Notes: generated by a model not told the origin, from the letters alone. Numbered from the stretch's first letter, positions 18,566 to 28,433 are shown. The stretch is 64,000 nt of DNA from Bartonella sp. 220B (GCF_026930205.1 NZ_JANHOI010000001.1:1-64000), one strand, 5' to 3'. Translations and numbers: made by a program.

Positions 18566-19090
18566 TTAATCTTGTGGCGTTGTTGGTTGTGTTTTCTCAG
18601 CTTCTATTTGACGTTTTAAATGCAATTTCAAAAGCGGGAAAGTTGCTTCAACTTCTTCCACATCACTGATGTTTTGAATAAGCTCTTGTAATTTTCCATA
18701 AAGTTCTGCCGCTAATTCCGCTATATCTTCAGGAGAAATTGTTATCTTTGCATCATGATAGGTCGTATAAACCAAACGCCCAAGCTTTTTCATCAGTCCA
18801 GCAGGAATAGCTTGCAGTTTAAAACCCGCTGCTTTCGCCTTTGCCATGTCTGTAAACATTTCACCATTGCCAGTAATGAGCCAATCTAATGAAACACCAC
18901 AGATTTCTTGATATTTGGAGAGAGCAGAAGCAGTAGGCTCACTTATACCAGTTTCATACGTTCCTATGGAACCAGCAGTTATACCAAGATGTTCAGCAAA
19001 TTGTTTACGTTCCTTGAAACCAAGGGTGCGACGCACTTCACGAAAACGTTTTGCCAAATCAGTTTTAGGTTCTGTTTCTGGACGTGCCAA
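18566..19090 (-). CDS. XRE-family transcriptional regulator (phage-repressor-like)
   Basis: A 174-residue DNA-binding protein with an N-terminal helix-turn-helix at about residues 10-65 (FAEHLGITAGSIGTYETG, then the CI-like SLDWLITGNGEMF). No LexA-type peptidase residues are evident in the C-terminal part, which is probably helical and may serve oligomerisation. The start codon is TTG at 19090, supported by GGAG seven bases upstream; no better start exists. A 13-bp inverted repeat directly upstream is a likely autoregulatory operator. It sits between the adhesin cluster and a decayed region, as a remnant prophage immunity gene would. Bartonella is also known to use XRE-type proteins paired with small RNAs to control badA, so a role in adhesin control is possible but not shown. 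Confidence 0.85.
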   Translation of the reverse strand: MARPETEPKTDLAKRFREVRRTLGFKERKQFAEHLGITAGSIGTYETGISEPTASALSKYQEICGVSLDWLITGNGEMFTDMAKAKAAGFKLQAIPAGLMKKLGRLVYTTYHDAKITISPEDIAELAAELYGKLQELIQNISDVEEVEATFPLLKLHLKRQIEAEKTQPTTPQD

Positions 19091-19103
19091 AAAACTACTC
19101 CAA

Positions 19104-19140
19104 AATCAATATAATTGTTGACTAAATAATTATATTGATT
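19104..19140. promoter_or_regulatory. Inverted-repeat operator upstream of the XRE regulator
   Basis: A perfect 13-bp inverted repeat: 19104-19116 (AATCAATATAATT) and 19128-19140, separated by 11 bases. It starts 14 bases upstream of the TTG start of the XRE gene and contains TTGACT (19118-19123) on the plus strand, so it could overlap divergent promoters. Binding by the adjacent regulator is inferred. Confidence 0.65.
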
Positions 19141-19196
19141 TATATTTCTTAATTACCGCTCGTTAGATGAGCGGTTATCACACACATAACCCCACA

Positions 19197-19252
19197 AAAT
19201 GGATGTTGCCGTATCCATTTAAGTAGGAGCGAAAATTATGACAATCACATAA
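19197..19252 (+). other. Hairpin, ribosome-binding site and four-residue reading frame
   Basis: An 8-bp hairpin (19197-19204 / 19213-19220) is followed by AGGAG at 19225-19229, then ATG at 19238 with good spacing. The frame stops after four codons (MTIT). It is divergent from the XRE gene, where a Cro-like or excision gene would normally start in a phage immunity region. It may be the remains of such a gene or a leader peptide. A second hairpin (ACCGCTC/GAGCGGT, 19155-19175) precedes it. Confidence 0.4.
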
Positions 19253-19394
19253 AGATAGTACTGCCATAGTATTTTTCGAGTTTATGCCGCAAAACATGAT
19301 CCGTGGCAAAACTCACGAGAGTTTACCAAATACCGTTATCCAATGTCAAAAAATTTGGACAGTTTTTTAATTACATAAGAAAAAAGGTTTCTCA

Positions 19395-19855
19395 ATGTCT
19401 CAAAATCAAGTCGAAATGGGTAAAATAAATTGGTGTTTTGCAAAAAATGAAAGCAGATCGGAAATGATAGATGCCTCGTTGTTAATGAAGTTCAAAATCT
19501 AACCGATAAAGCAATTCATCAATTATGCCAAGTTATTGATATCAATAATTCTGGTTTGAATTTCGTTAGCAATGATAAAATCTCAGAGCATTTTTATCAA
19601 AATGATACATCTTCTGCGCAAACGAAAAGCCGTCTGCCAATCATGTATTCTCAATACTATAAGTCCTATAATAAAGATCTTGCAATATGCATGCACAAGT
19701 GGGAAACTGAAGTTCTTGGAACAAGAAAATTTCTGATAGATAGTGACTTAAAAGTTGATGTTTTGCGCCAAATCGACAAAACTATGATAGTGATATGCAT
19801 GAAAGCTTTTGACGATCATAATGCAATGGCGCTTAAATACATAAAACTGCATTAA
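19395..19855 (+). pseudogene. Unknown protein gene, apparently frameshifted
   Basis: An ATG at 19395 with AAGG upstream opens a 35-codon frame (MSQNQVEMGKINWCF...) that stops at 19502. A second frame without its own good start continues (NEVQNLTDKAIHQLCQ...) to the stop at 19855. The two would join with one frameshift near 19465-19485. I do not recognise the product; it is polar, with no signal peptide or membrane segment. Position, between an XRE repressor and another orphan gene, suggests mobile-element origin. It could alternatively be two short independent frames. Confidence 0.4.
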
Positions 19856-19882
19856 AAAAAACCGTGATGTGGAGACATGAAC

Positions 19883-20152
19883 ATGACCTCTTTACGCGAT
19901 AAAGAATTATCGGATACGCTTGTTGGTCTTTATGACGATTATCAACGCGGTTTTGACATTGGAGAACAGCTTAAATCATGTGTAGATTTAGCTTTATCTC
20001 TTGAATTAGAATTAAGTATCTGTCGTTTAAGTGAAACAGATATGGTTTTTAAAAAGGAAATTGTAGAAACTCTACGCCGTCGTAGAATGCCTCTTTCCAA
20101 TAAAAATGAAGAAGAGACTGTGACTCATATGGATTTTGAAGAATACAAATAA
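19883..20152 (+). CDS. Small hypothetical protein
   Basis: A protein of about 89 residues, rich in acidic and basic residues and predicted mostly helical (MTSLRDKELSDTLVGLYDDY...). I recognise no family. The ATG at 19883 is chosen because GGAG at 19871-19874 lies eight bases upstream, whereas the in-frame ATG at 19877 is too close to it. It follows the broken gene ending at 19855 by 27 bases and may have been in one transcript with it. It carries no signal peptide or transmembrane segment. Confidence 0.55.
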   Translation: MTSLRDKELSDTLVGLYDDYQRGFDIGEQLKSCVDLALSLELELSICRLSETDMVFKKEIVETLRRRRMPLSNKNEEETVTHMDFEEYK

Positions 20153-20475
20153 CACAATACAACCCTGATATGGTGTGAGATTGTCTGACTGCCTTCCACT
20201 CTTCTTTACTTAAATAGAAATGAAAAACTTTTAAAAAATTGCAAAATGCTGTCTCCCTTCCCTCTCACGAAAGTGAGGTTAAGAAAAAAGGCATCTCAAG
20301 TTTCTATAGTAATTCATCAAAAACTGGCTCATATTTTATGGCACTTATAAAATTTATGCATTATTCATTACAAACAGCCATTCCTCTTCAACTATCCTTA
20401 GGAACTTATGCTTAACATACGGAACAAAGAAAAGCATCTCAATTACCTATGTTAGCAATTGTAAAGGGAAATTCG

Positions 20476-21250
20476 ATGACACAAAATATTCAACCACAAA
20501 GCGAAAAGTTTGATGGATTGGCTGATGATTATGATCGCTATCGTCCACGCTATCCCCTCCCTTATTGAAAACCATGCTACTGCCTTTTAAGGACAAAAAA
20601 CATTTATCCATCGTGGATGTAGGAGCTGGAACCGGTATCGCATTAGAAGGAATTGTCAAACTTCTGGGAAATGAACACCAATATCATGCTATCGATATAT
20701 CCTCGGACATGATTAAGCAGGGGCGAAAAAATTTCCTACTGTGCAATGGTATCAAGGCCAAGCCGAAAGCCTATTGCCCAAAATCGGCAAGCTTGATCTT
20801 GTTGTTGTGGCACAGGCGTTTCAATGGATGGATCGCCCTCGATTGCTTTGTGCTGTCTCAAACCAACTCCAAACCAATGGTATCATAGCGGTTATTCAAA
20901 ACAATCGCAATTTTAAGCAGAGCGAATTTCTCACCGCTTATGAGACATTATTAGAAGAAATGAGCCCTCACTATTCCCGTTATTATCGTCATTTTGATTT
21001 TTTACAGGAAATGAGCGATGGCTTTAGGGTCAATCCAGAAAAGATTGCTTTACATACACATGATTGGTCAATGACGATCTCATCCAAAAACTTTATTGGA
21101 ATAAGCCGCTCCTCAACGCAAGCACAACGCGCCATTGCTAGCCATCAAGAAGAATATTTGCAGAAATTGGGTACATTGATAAAGCAATATGAAATACAAG
21201 GAAATTTGGAGATTCTGTATCGAAGTGAACTTTACATGTATGCAAGATAA
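20476..21250 (+). pseudogene. Class I SAM-dependent methyltransferase, disrupted by two frameshifts
   Basis: The pieces together make one methyltransferase of about 255 residues. The first frame (ATG 20476, FDGLADDYDRYRPRYP) stops at 20568. The second carries the SAM-binding motif VDVGAGTGIALE and HAIDISSDMI. The third (from about 20740, VVVAQAFQWMDRP onward) runs to the stop at 21250. The shifts fall at a C-rich run (about 20553-20563) and an A6 run (20727-20732), the usual sites of slippage or of sequencing error. The order of motifs matches UbiE/Tam-like small-molecule methyltransferases; the substrate is unknown. It is probably inactive unless the shifts are artefacts. Confidence 0.75.
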
Positions 21251-21662
21251 TCCCATATTTATGGTTGCCTCTTCTGCCTGTCAGCATACAAAATAAGCAA
21301 TGTGCGAAAAATCCACGCATATTAAAATGCTAATTTGAGAGACATTTGTACCGCCTTTCTCCTTTGGTTCCCAATTCACGTCTTATTACATCGATCTTTA
21401 TGTTCCGTGTCCATGAACTTTGCTCAAATAAAGAGAAAGCGTTTTTTGTCTCTCAATAATATGCCAGAGATAGGAAAATTGAGTTAATTTACACTTTGGA
21501 CGCACCAAGGATAGAATAGCATCACTTTATACCAAAACAGCAGATAGGCAACGGTGAGCAATAGAAGTAATAAAAAAGGTATGGGATAGACAGGAAAATA
21601 AGTTAAAAGAATCAAAGAATACAAGATTCCTGAACTTGCATAGACCCCTTTAATTCTTAAAG
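21251..21662. other. Intergenic region without recognised features
   Basis: About 410 bases between the broken methyltransferase and the 3' end of tRNA-Ser. The only longer frame (21484-21738, minus) includes the tRNA itself and is not a credible gene. I saw no duplicate of the tRNA 3' end here that would mark an attachment site. Confidence 0.6.
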
Positions 21663-21752
21663 TGGCGGAGAGAGAGGGATTCGAACCCTCGATATGGTTT
21701 CCCATATACACGCGTTCCAGGCGTGCGCCTTCAACCACTCGGCCACCTCTCC
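21663..21752 (-). tRNA. tRNA-Ser (GGA)
   Basis: A 90-base class II tRNA on the minus strand including an encoded CCA. The acceptor stem GGAGAGG pairs at the 3' end, and the anticodon loop CTGGAAC gives anticodon GGA. A long variable arm (TATGGGAAACCATA) and a T-loop GGTTCGAATCC are present. Its 3' end faces the decayed accessory region at 18.5-21.3 kb. Confidence 0.96.
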
Positions 21753-22101
21753 AGAGGTCCGCACTATACCCAGAAAGAAATAACGTGCAAGCTTAAACTC
21801 ATACTCACAACTCAAAAAAATAACTTTATTTATCAAAACAAGACGAAAGCCTTATTAAGGATAAATACATTTTCTCTTTTTCAACAAGCAACTTTTTTCC
21901 GTGGATAGACAGTACTCCCCCTATTATCACTACCTATATTTAGAAAACAACAAAATAAGCACCTTCATGAATCGTCACCAATACGAAAACGTGCTTCGTG
22001 AGAATAATAAAATCTATTCTAACAAAAATGCTTGATGATGTGCTTTTGCTTTACCAAATTATAAGATTAATAAATTCTCCGTCCCCTTAAACTTCCCTAT
22101 A
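21753..22101. other. Intergenic region without recognised features
   Basis: About 350 AT-rich bases between tRNA-Ser(GGA) and the end of the phosphotransferase gene. I see no convincing gene or terminator. Confidence 0.55.
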
Positions 22102-24630
22102 TCACTTTATATCATTGCTAAGAGCACGTACAGCCTGTGCAGTTTCACATTGTAATGCCTTTCTTGCTAAAATTTTCATGTCTTCAAAACTATGGGTCTG
22201 CAAACATGCTTTTACTGAAGAAATATCACTGGATATCATAGAAAGTTCATTAATCCCCAATCCTGTCAAAATCATCGCTGCAAAAGGATCTCCCGCCATA
22301 CCACCACACACACTAACCCAACAATTATGTTTTTCTGCACCTTGTACAGTCTGATGTATCATACGCAAAACCGCTGGATCAAGACTATCAGCTTCAGACA
22401 CAAGGTAAGGATTCTGTCTATCAACTGCCATTGTATACTGCGTTAAATCGTTCGTTCCAATGGAGAAAAAATCCACATAGGCACTCAAAACATCTGCCAT
22501 AATAGCTGCTGCCGGAACTTCGATCATAATACCAATCTTTAATTTAGGCGCACCAAGATCATGACGTATTTCTTCTGTGATCTTTTTTATAGCAAAAACC
22601 TCTGAAACAGACATAACCATCGGAAACAGAAGCCATAAATCTCCACCTTCTTTTGCCACTCTATACAAAGCACGTAACTGAGGAACCAAAAGATCACGTC
22701 GCCGCAATAAAAGCCGCGTTCCCCGAATTCCTAAAAAAGGATTGTCCTCTTTAGATAAATGTAAATGTGTAACCTGTTTATCTCCACCAATATCGAGTGC
22801 ACGAATAATCAATGGCTTATCCCCCACCGCTGTCATCATCGCTCGGTACACATCAAATTGTGCTTCCTCATCTGGAACATAGGGGCTCTCTAAAAACAAA
22901 AATTCTGTACGCATAAGACCAATACCTTCAGCTCCCAAGTCCAACGCAACAGAAACCTGATTTGTGTAGCTGACATTAGCCATGATACGAATCTTTTGAC
23001 CATCCGTCGTTTGCACAGGTAATCTACATACGCGTATCTCACTCTCATGCTTTTGCGCAAAAATGCTTATCTGCCTTTCTACATCTTCAACATCTTCAGG
23101 AGAAGGATCAAAATAAATGAACCCATTATCACCATCAATAATAGCTTGAACATCATTCTCAACTGCCAAAATATCATCACCTGTAGCAACAACCATTGGG
23201 ATACCCAGAGTACGTGCTAAAATTGCCGTATGAGACAGTGGACCTCCCCATGCCGTTACTAACCCTTGCACTTTTGTACAATCAAGCTGAGCTACATCAG
23301 AAGGAGATAGATCATCTGTAACAAAAATAATACCGCTCGGAAGGTCATTTAAAAAGAATGGTTTATATGATGGATTTATTTCGCCTAAAACACGACGACC
23401 AACATCAACTAAGTTAACAGCACGCGCCGCTAACAAAGGATTATTGACCTGAGAAAACATATCCACAAATTGCTGAATCGCTCTATCCCAAGACCAAGCA
23501 ACACCATGACCTTCTGCTATAAAACGATAAGCTTGAGCTATCAGATTTTCATCTTCAAGCAAAACCATTTGTGCAGAAAAAATCGCAGCAGAATCTGCTC
23601 CCATACGCGCTGTGATATCAGAAATAACGGATGCCATTTTACGTCTTGTTTTTGTAAGAGCATTTTCAAGATATGCCGTCCCAATTGCAAAATCAACAGG
23701 CTGATCCGTTATGGAAATATTATTTTGTTTTAAAACAAAAATCTTTCCCAAAGCTAACCCTGAACTTGCACCAACACCAGAAATACCTTTTTGCCCAGAA
23801 CGCGGAGACCAGCCATGAAAAGTCTTGGTTTGAGACTCTATTTCTCTCATCATACACTTTTCACTTATGCTCACTTTCTTCGCAACAGAAATTGCATCTT
23901 TAAGCAGTTGCACACCTTCTACAGCATCCGTCGAAAAAATAAGAACATCACCGCTTTTTGCTCCTAACTGCAATAAACCAACCAAATTTTTCATTTCAAC
24001 AGCATATTGACCATGGCGAATTCTGATAGAGCTCTTAACCTTTTTTGCAAAGTCAACCCAAAGAGAAGCTGGTCGTGCATGAAGACCACTTGGATAATCT
24101 AAAGTCCATTCTTGGCAAACCGAAAGATCACCAATAGAAGTCTTTCCCATCTGCATATCTTGACCAAATAAAGTTGTAACAATCTGTTGTTTATCCGTAG
24201 TCGTTGAAAGTGCTTCAAGCAGTTCCTTATCATATAAAAGAGGCGCCAATTGTCTGCAAATCTCTCTATAACGATCTGGACAAGCTGCAATGGCAATAAC
24301 CAAACGCGCTTTCTCACCCTCCCGCCATTCAACACCTGCAGGAATCTGTATAACAGCAACAGCATCTCTGATAATCAAATTATGGTTTTCAACCATTCCA
24401 TGGGGAATGGCTATACCATTCCCAAGCCAAGTATTTGTGATTGCTTCACGTTGAAGCATGCTTGCTAGATAACATTCATCAACTGCACCGGCCTGCACAA
24501 GCAATTCACCAGCAGCACGAATCACATCATTTTTATGCTCAAAAGCAGCTGCAAGTTGTACAGATCTTATAGACAAGATTTCACTCTCGTTAAATTCTGT
24601 ATTCATTGCTTCGACTTCTTCACATCTCAT
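22102..24630 (-). CDS. ptsP: Multiphosphoryl transfer protein (EIIA-HPr-EI fusion), PEP-protein phosphotransferase
   Basis: A cytoplasmic phosphotransferase that takes phosphate from PEP and relays it through three fused domains. EIIA of the fructose type comes first (about residues 10-150, GNGIAIPHG with the phospho-histidine). HPr is second (about 160-255, SGLHARPAS with its histidine). Enzyme I is third (from about 285, GGPLSHTAILARTLGIP with its active histidine, then the C-terminal PEP-binding barrel with SIGTNDLTQY and SVCGGMAGDP). The usual EI-Ntr PtsP of Rhizobiales has a GAF domain instead of EIIA and HPr, so this layout is closer to FruB/FPr proteins. No sugar permease lies nearby. 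The ATG at 24630 is a compromise: GTG at 24651 and ATG at 24606 are also in frame and none has a strong ribosome-binding site. The gene symbol is by similarity of the EI part only. Confidence 0.88.
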   Translation of the reverse strand: MRCEEVEAMNTEFNESEILSIRSVQLAAAFEHKNDVIRAAGELLVQAGAVDECYLASMLQREAITNTWLGNGIAIPHGMVENHNLIIRDAVAVIQIPAGVEWREGEKARLVIAIAACPDRYREICRQLAPLLYDKELLEALSTTTDKQQIVTTLFGQDMQMGKTSIGDLSVCQEWTLDYPSGLHARPASLWVDFAKKVKSSIRIRHGQYAVEMKNLVGLLQLGAKSGDVLIFSTDAVEGVQLLKDAISVAKKVSISEKCMMREIESQTKTFHGWSPRSGQKGISGVGASSGLALGKIFVLKQNNISITDQPVDFAIGTAYLENALTKTRRKMASVISDITARMGADSAAIFSAQMVLLEDENLIAQAYRFIAEGHGVAWSWDRAIQQFVDMFSQVNNPLLAARAVNLVDVGRRVLGEINPSYKPFFLNDLPSGIIFVTDDLSPSDVAQLDCTKVQGLVTAWGGPLSHTAILARTLGIPMVVATGDDILAVENDVQAIIDGDNGFIYFDPSPEDVEDVERQISIFAQKHESEIRVCRLPVQTTDGQKIRIMANVSYTNQVSVALDLGAEGIGLMRTEFLFLESPYVPDEEAQFDVYRAMMTAVGDKPLIIRALDIGGDKQVTHLHLSKEDNPFLGIRGTRLLLRRRDLLVPQLRALYRVAKEGGDLWLLFPMVMSVSEVFAIKKITEEIRHDLGAPKLKIGIMIEVPAAAIMADVLSAYVDFFSIGTNDLTQYTMAVDRQNPYLVSEADSLDPAVLRMIHQTVQGAEKHNCWVSVCGGMAGDPFAAMILTGLGINELSMISSDISSVKACLQTHSFEDMKILARKALQCETAQAVRALSNDIK

Positions 24631-24651
24631 GATGAATTTAAACTCCCTCAC

Positions 24652-25253
24652 GTTTGAGCATGAATATTTCTGATAAATTTTATTTCAAAGCCGCATTTTT
24701 CAACATACAACGTATAAATAACATTGCGACTTCTCTTTTTATTGTATGGAATATAATGAACTGAGACATTTCCCCCAACGCGATCCATCAAACGCTTGGA
24801 TATCATCCTCTACCAAGTTACGAAAAGTTATCATAGATAAATCGAACTCCCACTCTTTATTTTACAAAGATCAATACCCCAATCCTTGCACCCTCAACAA
24901 ATTGAAAAGCTCTTTAAAAAACGCTCTCACTTCCCCAAGTTATTTGGCATAACCTGTCATGACACCCCATAACCGTTTAAAGAACATGAATAGCCCCACT
25001 ACCCCTTCAAATTTCTCTTAAAATTCTATGAAAATAAATTGCCTTTTTAAAACAAATGGTTTGGTGCTTTTTCGTGCGCAAAAAACCTTCTGCATCATTA
25101 TCATACCCTGATTATTGGCAAACTCCCTCCTCATATTAATGCCTTCAATACAAGCGAAACATTACAGCAATCTTTCAGCTCTTTAAGAAAAACATTTTCC
25201 TAGATTCTGTTCTTTAGTTTTTTGCATCCCCTCCATTTTACATTATAGCATAG
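24652..25253. other. Intergenic region without recognised features
   Basis: About 600 AT-rich bases between the phosphotransferase start and the rpmA terminator. I see no gene. It should contain the phosphotransferase promoter. Confidence 0.55.
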
Positions 25254-25299
25254 AGCACAAAAAAGGAAAGATAGCATCCTACCTTCCCTTTCTTGTGCT
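25254..25299 (-). terminator. Long hairpin terminator of the rplU-rpmA operon
   Basis: A 46-base inverted repeat pairs over about 21 bp (including a few G-T pairs) with a 4-base loop. It starts about 45 bases past the rpmA stop. The descending arm on the minus strand is T-rich. Confidence 0.75.
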
Positions 25300-25343
25300 A
25301 AAATTTAAAACCGAACTCCAATGAAGTTCTAGCTTATTACAAT

Positions 25344-25613
25344 CTATTTTGTCGCCTCTGTCACAGGAATAACCGAAACATACGAACGGTTACTCGCTTT
25401 CCTACGAAAAGAAACCGTTCCATTTGATAGCGCAAAAAGAGTATGGTCTTTTCCCATACCAACATTGTCACCAGGATGCCAACGCGTACCCCGTTGGCGA
25501 ACAATAATATTCCCAGGAATGACGGCTTCACCACCAAATTTTTTAACGCCAAGTCGTTTCGATTCTGAATCGCGACCATTCCGCGAGGAACCACCAGCTT
25601 TTTTATGTGCCAT
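25344..25613 (-). CDS. rpmA: 50S ribosomal protein L27
   Basis: An 89-residue ribosomal protein with the family N-terminus [19 protein letters not shown] and the conserved [17 protein letters not shown] segment. L27 contributes its N-terminal tail to the peptidyl-transferase centre of the large subunit. It follows rplU by 12 bases on the same strand, the standard rplU-rpmA pair, and a strong hairpin terminator comes after it. Length is normal for the family. Confidence 0.98.
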   Translation of the reverse strand: MAHKKAGGSSRNGRDSESKRLGVKKFGGEAVIPGNIIVRQRGTRWHPGDNVGMGKDHTLFALSNGTVSFRRKASNRSYVSVIPVTEATK

Positions 25614-25625
25614 GGACGTTCTCCT

Positions 25626-26117
25626 TTAATCTTCTTTATTCTCTGATGCTACAGCCGCTTTCTTTTGCGGTGTGGTCTTCTTTTCAGCAGGCTTCTTTGC
25701 TGCCTTCTTTACAGAAGCTGGCGCTTTTGTTTCCTTCGTTGTCTCTTTTAATGCCGTGGCTTCCTCTTTACTTGGTTTTGCAACTGCTTTTTTAGGTTTT
25801 GAACCACCCATTAAAATTTCTAAAATACGAAGTGTTGTCAGTTCTTGACGATGTCCACGCGTACGTTTCGAATTTTGACGACGACGCTTCTTAAATGCGA
25901 TAACCTTACGCCCACGTACTTGCTCTACAATCTCAGCAGTAACCAAAGCACCAGCAACAACAGGTGCACCAACAACCGTATTCCCCTCTTGCTCAACCAT
26001 CAATATGTCATTGAATTCAATAACATCACCCGCATTGCCAATAATTTTTTCAACTTTTACCACTTGGTTAGCAACAACGCGGTATTGCTTACCACCGGTT
26101 TTAATGACTGCGAACAT
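25626..26117 (-). CDS. rplU: 50S ribosomal protein L21 with C-terminal extension
   Basis: The first 105 or so residues are a normal L21 ([29 protein letters not shown]), which binds 23S rRNA in the large subunit. A tail of nearly 60 residues rich in Ala, Lys and Glu follows ([30 protein letters not shown]), making 163 residues instead of the usual 100-105. Similar basic tails occur in L21 of other alphaproteobacteria. First gene of the rplU-rpmA operon. Confidence 0.97.
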   Translation of the reverse strand: MFAVIKTGGKQYRVVANQVVKVEKIIGNAGDVIEFNDILMVEQEGNTVVGAPVVAGALVTAEIVEQVRGRKVIAFKKRRRQNSKRTRGHRQELTTLRILEILMGGSKPKKAVAKPSKEEATALKETTKETKAPASVKKAAKKPAEKKTTPQKKAAVASENKED

Positions 26118-26407
26118 TTTTTATCCTTCCGTTCATTCCAGCTCTTATTTGATTTCTGCCTTGTTAATAAGGAAAAATAGGCTGCTTTTTATCAGTCGTA
26201 ATAGATCTTCCAAGAAGGATAAATATCCTTCTCTAAAAAAAATACACACAGACTTATTCTGCGCTTGTATCTCGCGTATATGACGGAATTTCTATTCTTT
26301 GTCAATAAAGCCCTATAAAAAAGCAAAAAAGGGTTGTACTAAAAGCAATTGAAGGTTATTTACCCGCCATACACTCAAATAGTGTGAAATTCATCACACT
26401 TTTATAA

Positions 26408-26497
26408 GGAGAGATGGCTGAGTGGTTGAAAGCACCGCACTCGAAATGCGGCATAGGGGCAACTCTATCGGGGGTTCAAATCCCTCTCTCTCCGCCA
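26408..26497 (+). tRNA. tRNA-Ser (CGA)
   Basis: A 90-base class II tRNA with an encoded CCA. Acceptor GGAGAGA, anticodon loop CTCGAAA (anticodon CGA), a long variable arm and a T-loop GGTTCAAATCC are visible. The 3' third is close to that of the tRNA-Ser(GGA) at 21663-21752. Confidence 0.96.
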
Positions 26498-26607
26498 AAG
26501 TATTCATCGCTCAATGATATTTGTGAAAACAGTGAATTATCACGTATTTTTTCCTCATCCTCTCTTTTCTCATTTAAGTATAAAACCTTATGTCAAACTA
26601 CAACAGT

Positions 26608-28272
26608 TCATTCTACACGCTTGGCTCTCATATGTGCTAATAACCCTAATGTCGAACTATCGCGGTTATCCGCTTTTTTTTCTCCACGAAGTATCGGTAA
26701 CAATTCATTGGCTAATTCTTTGCCAAGCTCAACGCCCCATTGATCAAATGAATTAATATTCATCAAAACACCTTCAACAAAAACACGATGTTCATAAAGG
26801 GCAATAAGGCGACCAAGTGAAAAGGGAGTCAATAAATCCTGAACTAACATTATACTGGGACGGTTTCCCTCAAAACTTTTATGAAGTGCTAGATTATCTG
26901 CTTCATACTCATCCATTCCATTTTTTACAAGAATGCGCCAAGCATCTTCGACACGACGTCCCTTCATTAAGGCCTTTGATTGCGCTAAGCAATTTGCTAC
27001 CAACATATCATGCATATGACGTAAATTATGTTCATGCCCTTTTGCAAATAAAATAAATTCCACGGGAATAACATCTGTTCCCTGGTGCAAAAGCTGGAAA
27101 AAAGCATGTTGCCCATTCGTCCCAGCATCTCCCCAAACAACTGGACCGCTTGAAAAAGTCATCGGTTTTCCATCCAAAGAAACCTGCTTACCATTTGACT
27201 CCATATCAAGTTGTTGCAGATAAGCTGGAAAACGTACCAAACGCTGTTCATAAGGAATAACAGCACGTGATAAATAACCACAAATGACGCGATGCCAAAA
27301 TCCTAAAAGCGCAAATCGAATAGGAATATTTTTATGTAAAGGTGCCGCTTTAAAATGTTGGTCCATCTGCTGCGCACCTTTAAGAAACTGGCGAAAATTC
27401 TGCCCCCCGATTGCCAACATAACAACAAGACCAATAGAAGACCAAATCGAATAACGCCCTCCAACCCAATTCCAAAATCCAAAAACTCTTGAAAAATTGA
27501 TGCCAAATTCTGCTACTTTATCAAGCGCACTTGAAACAGCAACAAAATGCCTGCAAACAGCTTCTTCCCCTAAATGCGAACAAATCCATTGACGTGCAAC
27601 TTGCGCATTCATCATCGTTTCTGTGGTCGTAAAAGTTTTAGAGGCAATGACAAACAGCGTTGTTGCAGGATTCAAAACAGAGAGAGTATCAAAAATATGT
27701 GCACTGTCAGCATTAGAAACAAAATGACAATGCGGACCATCATGATACGGTTTTAAAGCATGTGTGACCATTGCAGGTCCAAGATCAGACCCCCCAATAC
27801 CAATATTCACAATATCGGTTATCCTCTCACCATTATTGCCCTTATAGCTACCATCACGCACTCTTTCAGAAAATCTTTCCATATCATGAAGAACAGCTTG
27901 AATATCTCCAATAACATCATGACCATCCACCATAAAAACTTCGTCAGCAGGCAAACGTAATGCAATATGAAGAACTGAGCGTTTTTCAGTTGTATTAATA
28001 GCCTGACCTAAAAACATTGCCTCACGCCTACCCAACACATCTGCGGCAAGAGCCAAATCATCCAGAAGTTGTAACGTTTTAAATGTTACACCACATTTTG
28101 AAAAATCAAAAAGAAGATCATCAAGCTTTAAAGAAAAATGAGAAAAACGCTTTTCATCCTCTTCGAAATGCCGGCGAATATCGTGGACTCTCTCTTTTGT
28201 GGCATGCTTTTTTAAAGCTTTTAAAGCTTCCTCAAAAGCTTTTTCATTTCGAAGCAACAAGCTATCTTCCAT
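26608..28272 (-). CDS. pgi: Glucose-6-phosphate isomerase
   Basis: A cytosolic enzyme interconverting glucose 6-phosphate and fructose 6-phosphate in glycolysis and gluconeogenesis. It shows the family signatures: [13 protein letters not shown] near residue 155, [13 protein letters not shown] for phosphate binding, [13 protein letters not shown], and [13 protein letters not shown] near the C-terminus with the signature lysine. Length of about 554 residues matches long-form PGI. The ATG at 28272 ([13 protein letters not shown]) has GAG eight bases upstream and is preferred to an in-frame TTG at 28299. It converges on tRNA-Ser(CGA). Confidence 0.97.
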   Translation of the reverse strand: MEDSLLLRNEKAFEEALKALKKHATKERVHDIRRHFEEDEKRFSHFSLKLDDLLFDFSKCGVTFKTLQLLDDLALAADVLGRREAMFLGQAINTTEKRSVLHIALRLPADEVFMVDGHDVIGDIQAVLHDMERFSERVRDGSYKGNNGERITDIVNIGIGGSDLGPAMVTHALKPYHDGPHCHFVSNADSAHIFDTLSVLNPATTLFVIASKTFTTTETMMNAQVARQWICSHLGEEAVCRHFVAVSSALDKVAEFGINFSRVFGFWNWVGGRYSIWSSIGLVVMLAIGGQNFRQFLKGAQQMDQHFKAAPLHKNIPIRFALLGFWHRVICGYLSRAVIPYEQRLVRFPAYLQQLDMESNGKQVSLDGKPMTFSSGPVVWGDAGTNGQHAFFQLLHQGTDVIPVEFILFAKGHEHNLRHMHDMLVANCLAQSKALMKGRRVEDAWRILVKNGMDEYEADNLALHKSFEGNRPSIMLVQDLLTPFSLGRLIALYEHRVFVEGVLMNINSFDQWGVELGKELANELLPILRGEKKADNRDSSTLGLLAHMRAKRVE

Positions 28273-28433
28273 AGACTTATCTCGCACAGTTATTGACAAT
28301 GAAATTTACGCACAAAAATAATAAAATAGAGAGCTTCCTTTTTTATTGTTCGGTATTTTTACTGCTCATATACAAAATAAAGGAACACAAAAGTGGAAAG
28401 GTAGGACCTGAAAACGGCATTTTTAAAACGAAA

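Noticed and set aside
21484..21738. An 84-codon minus-strand frame
   Set aside because: It reads through the tRNA-Ser(GGA) gene and has no coding character.
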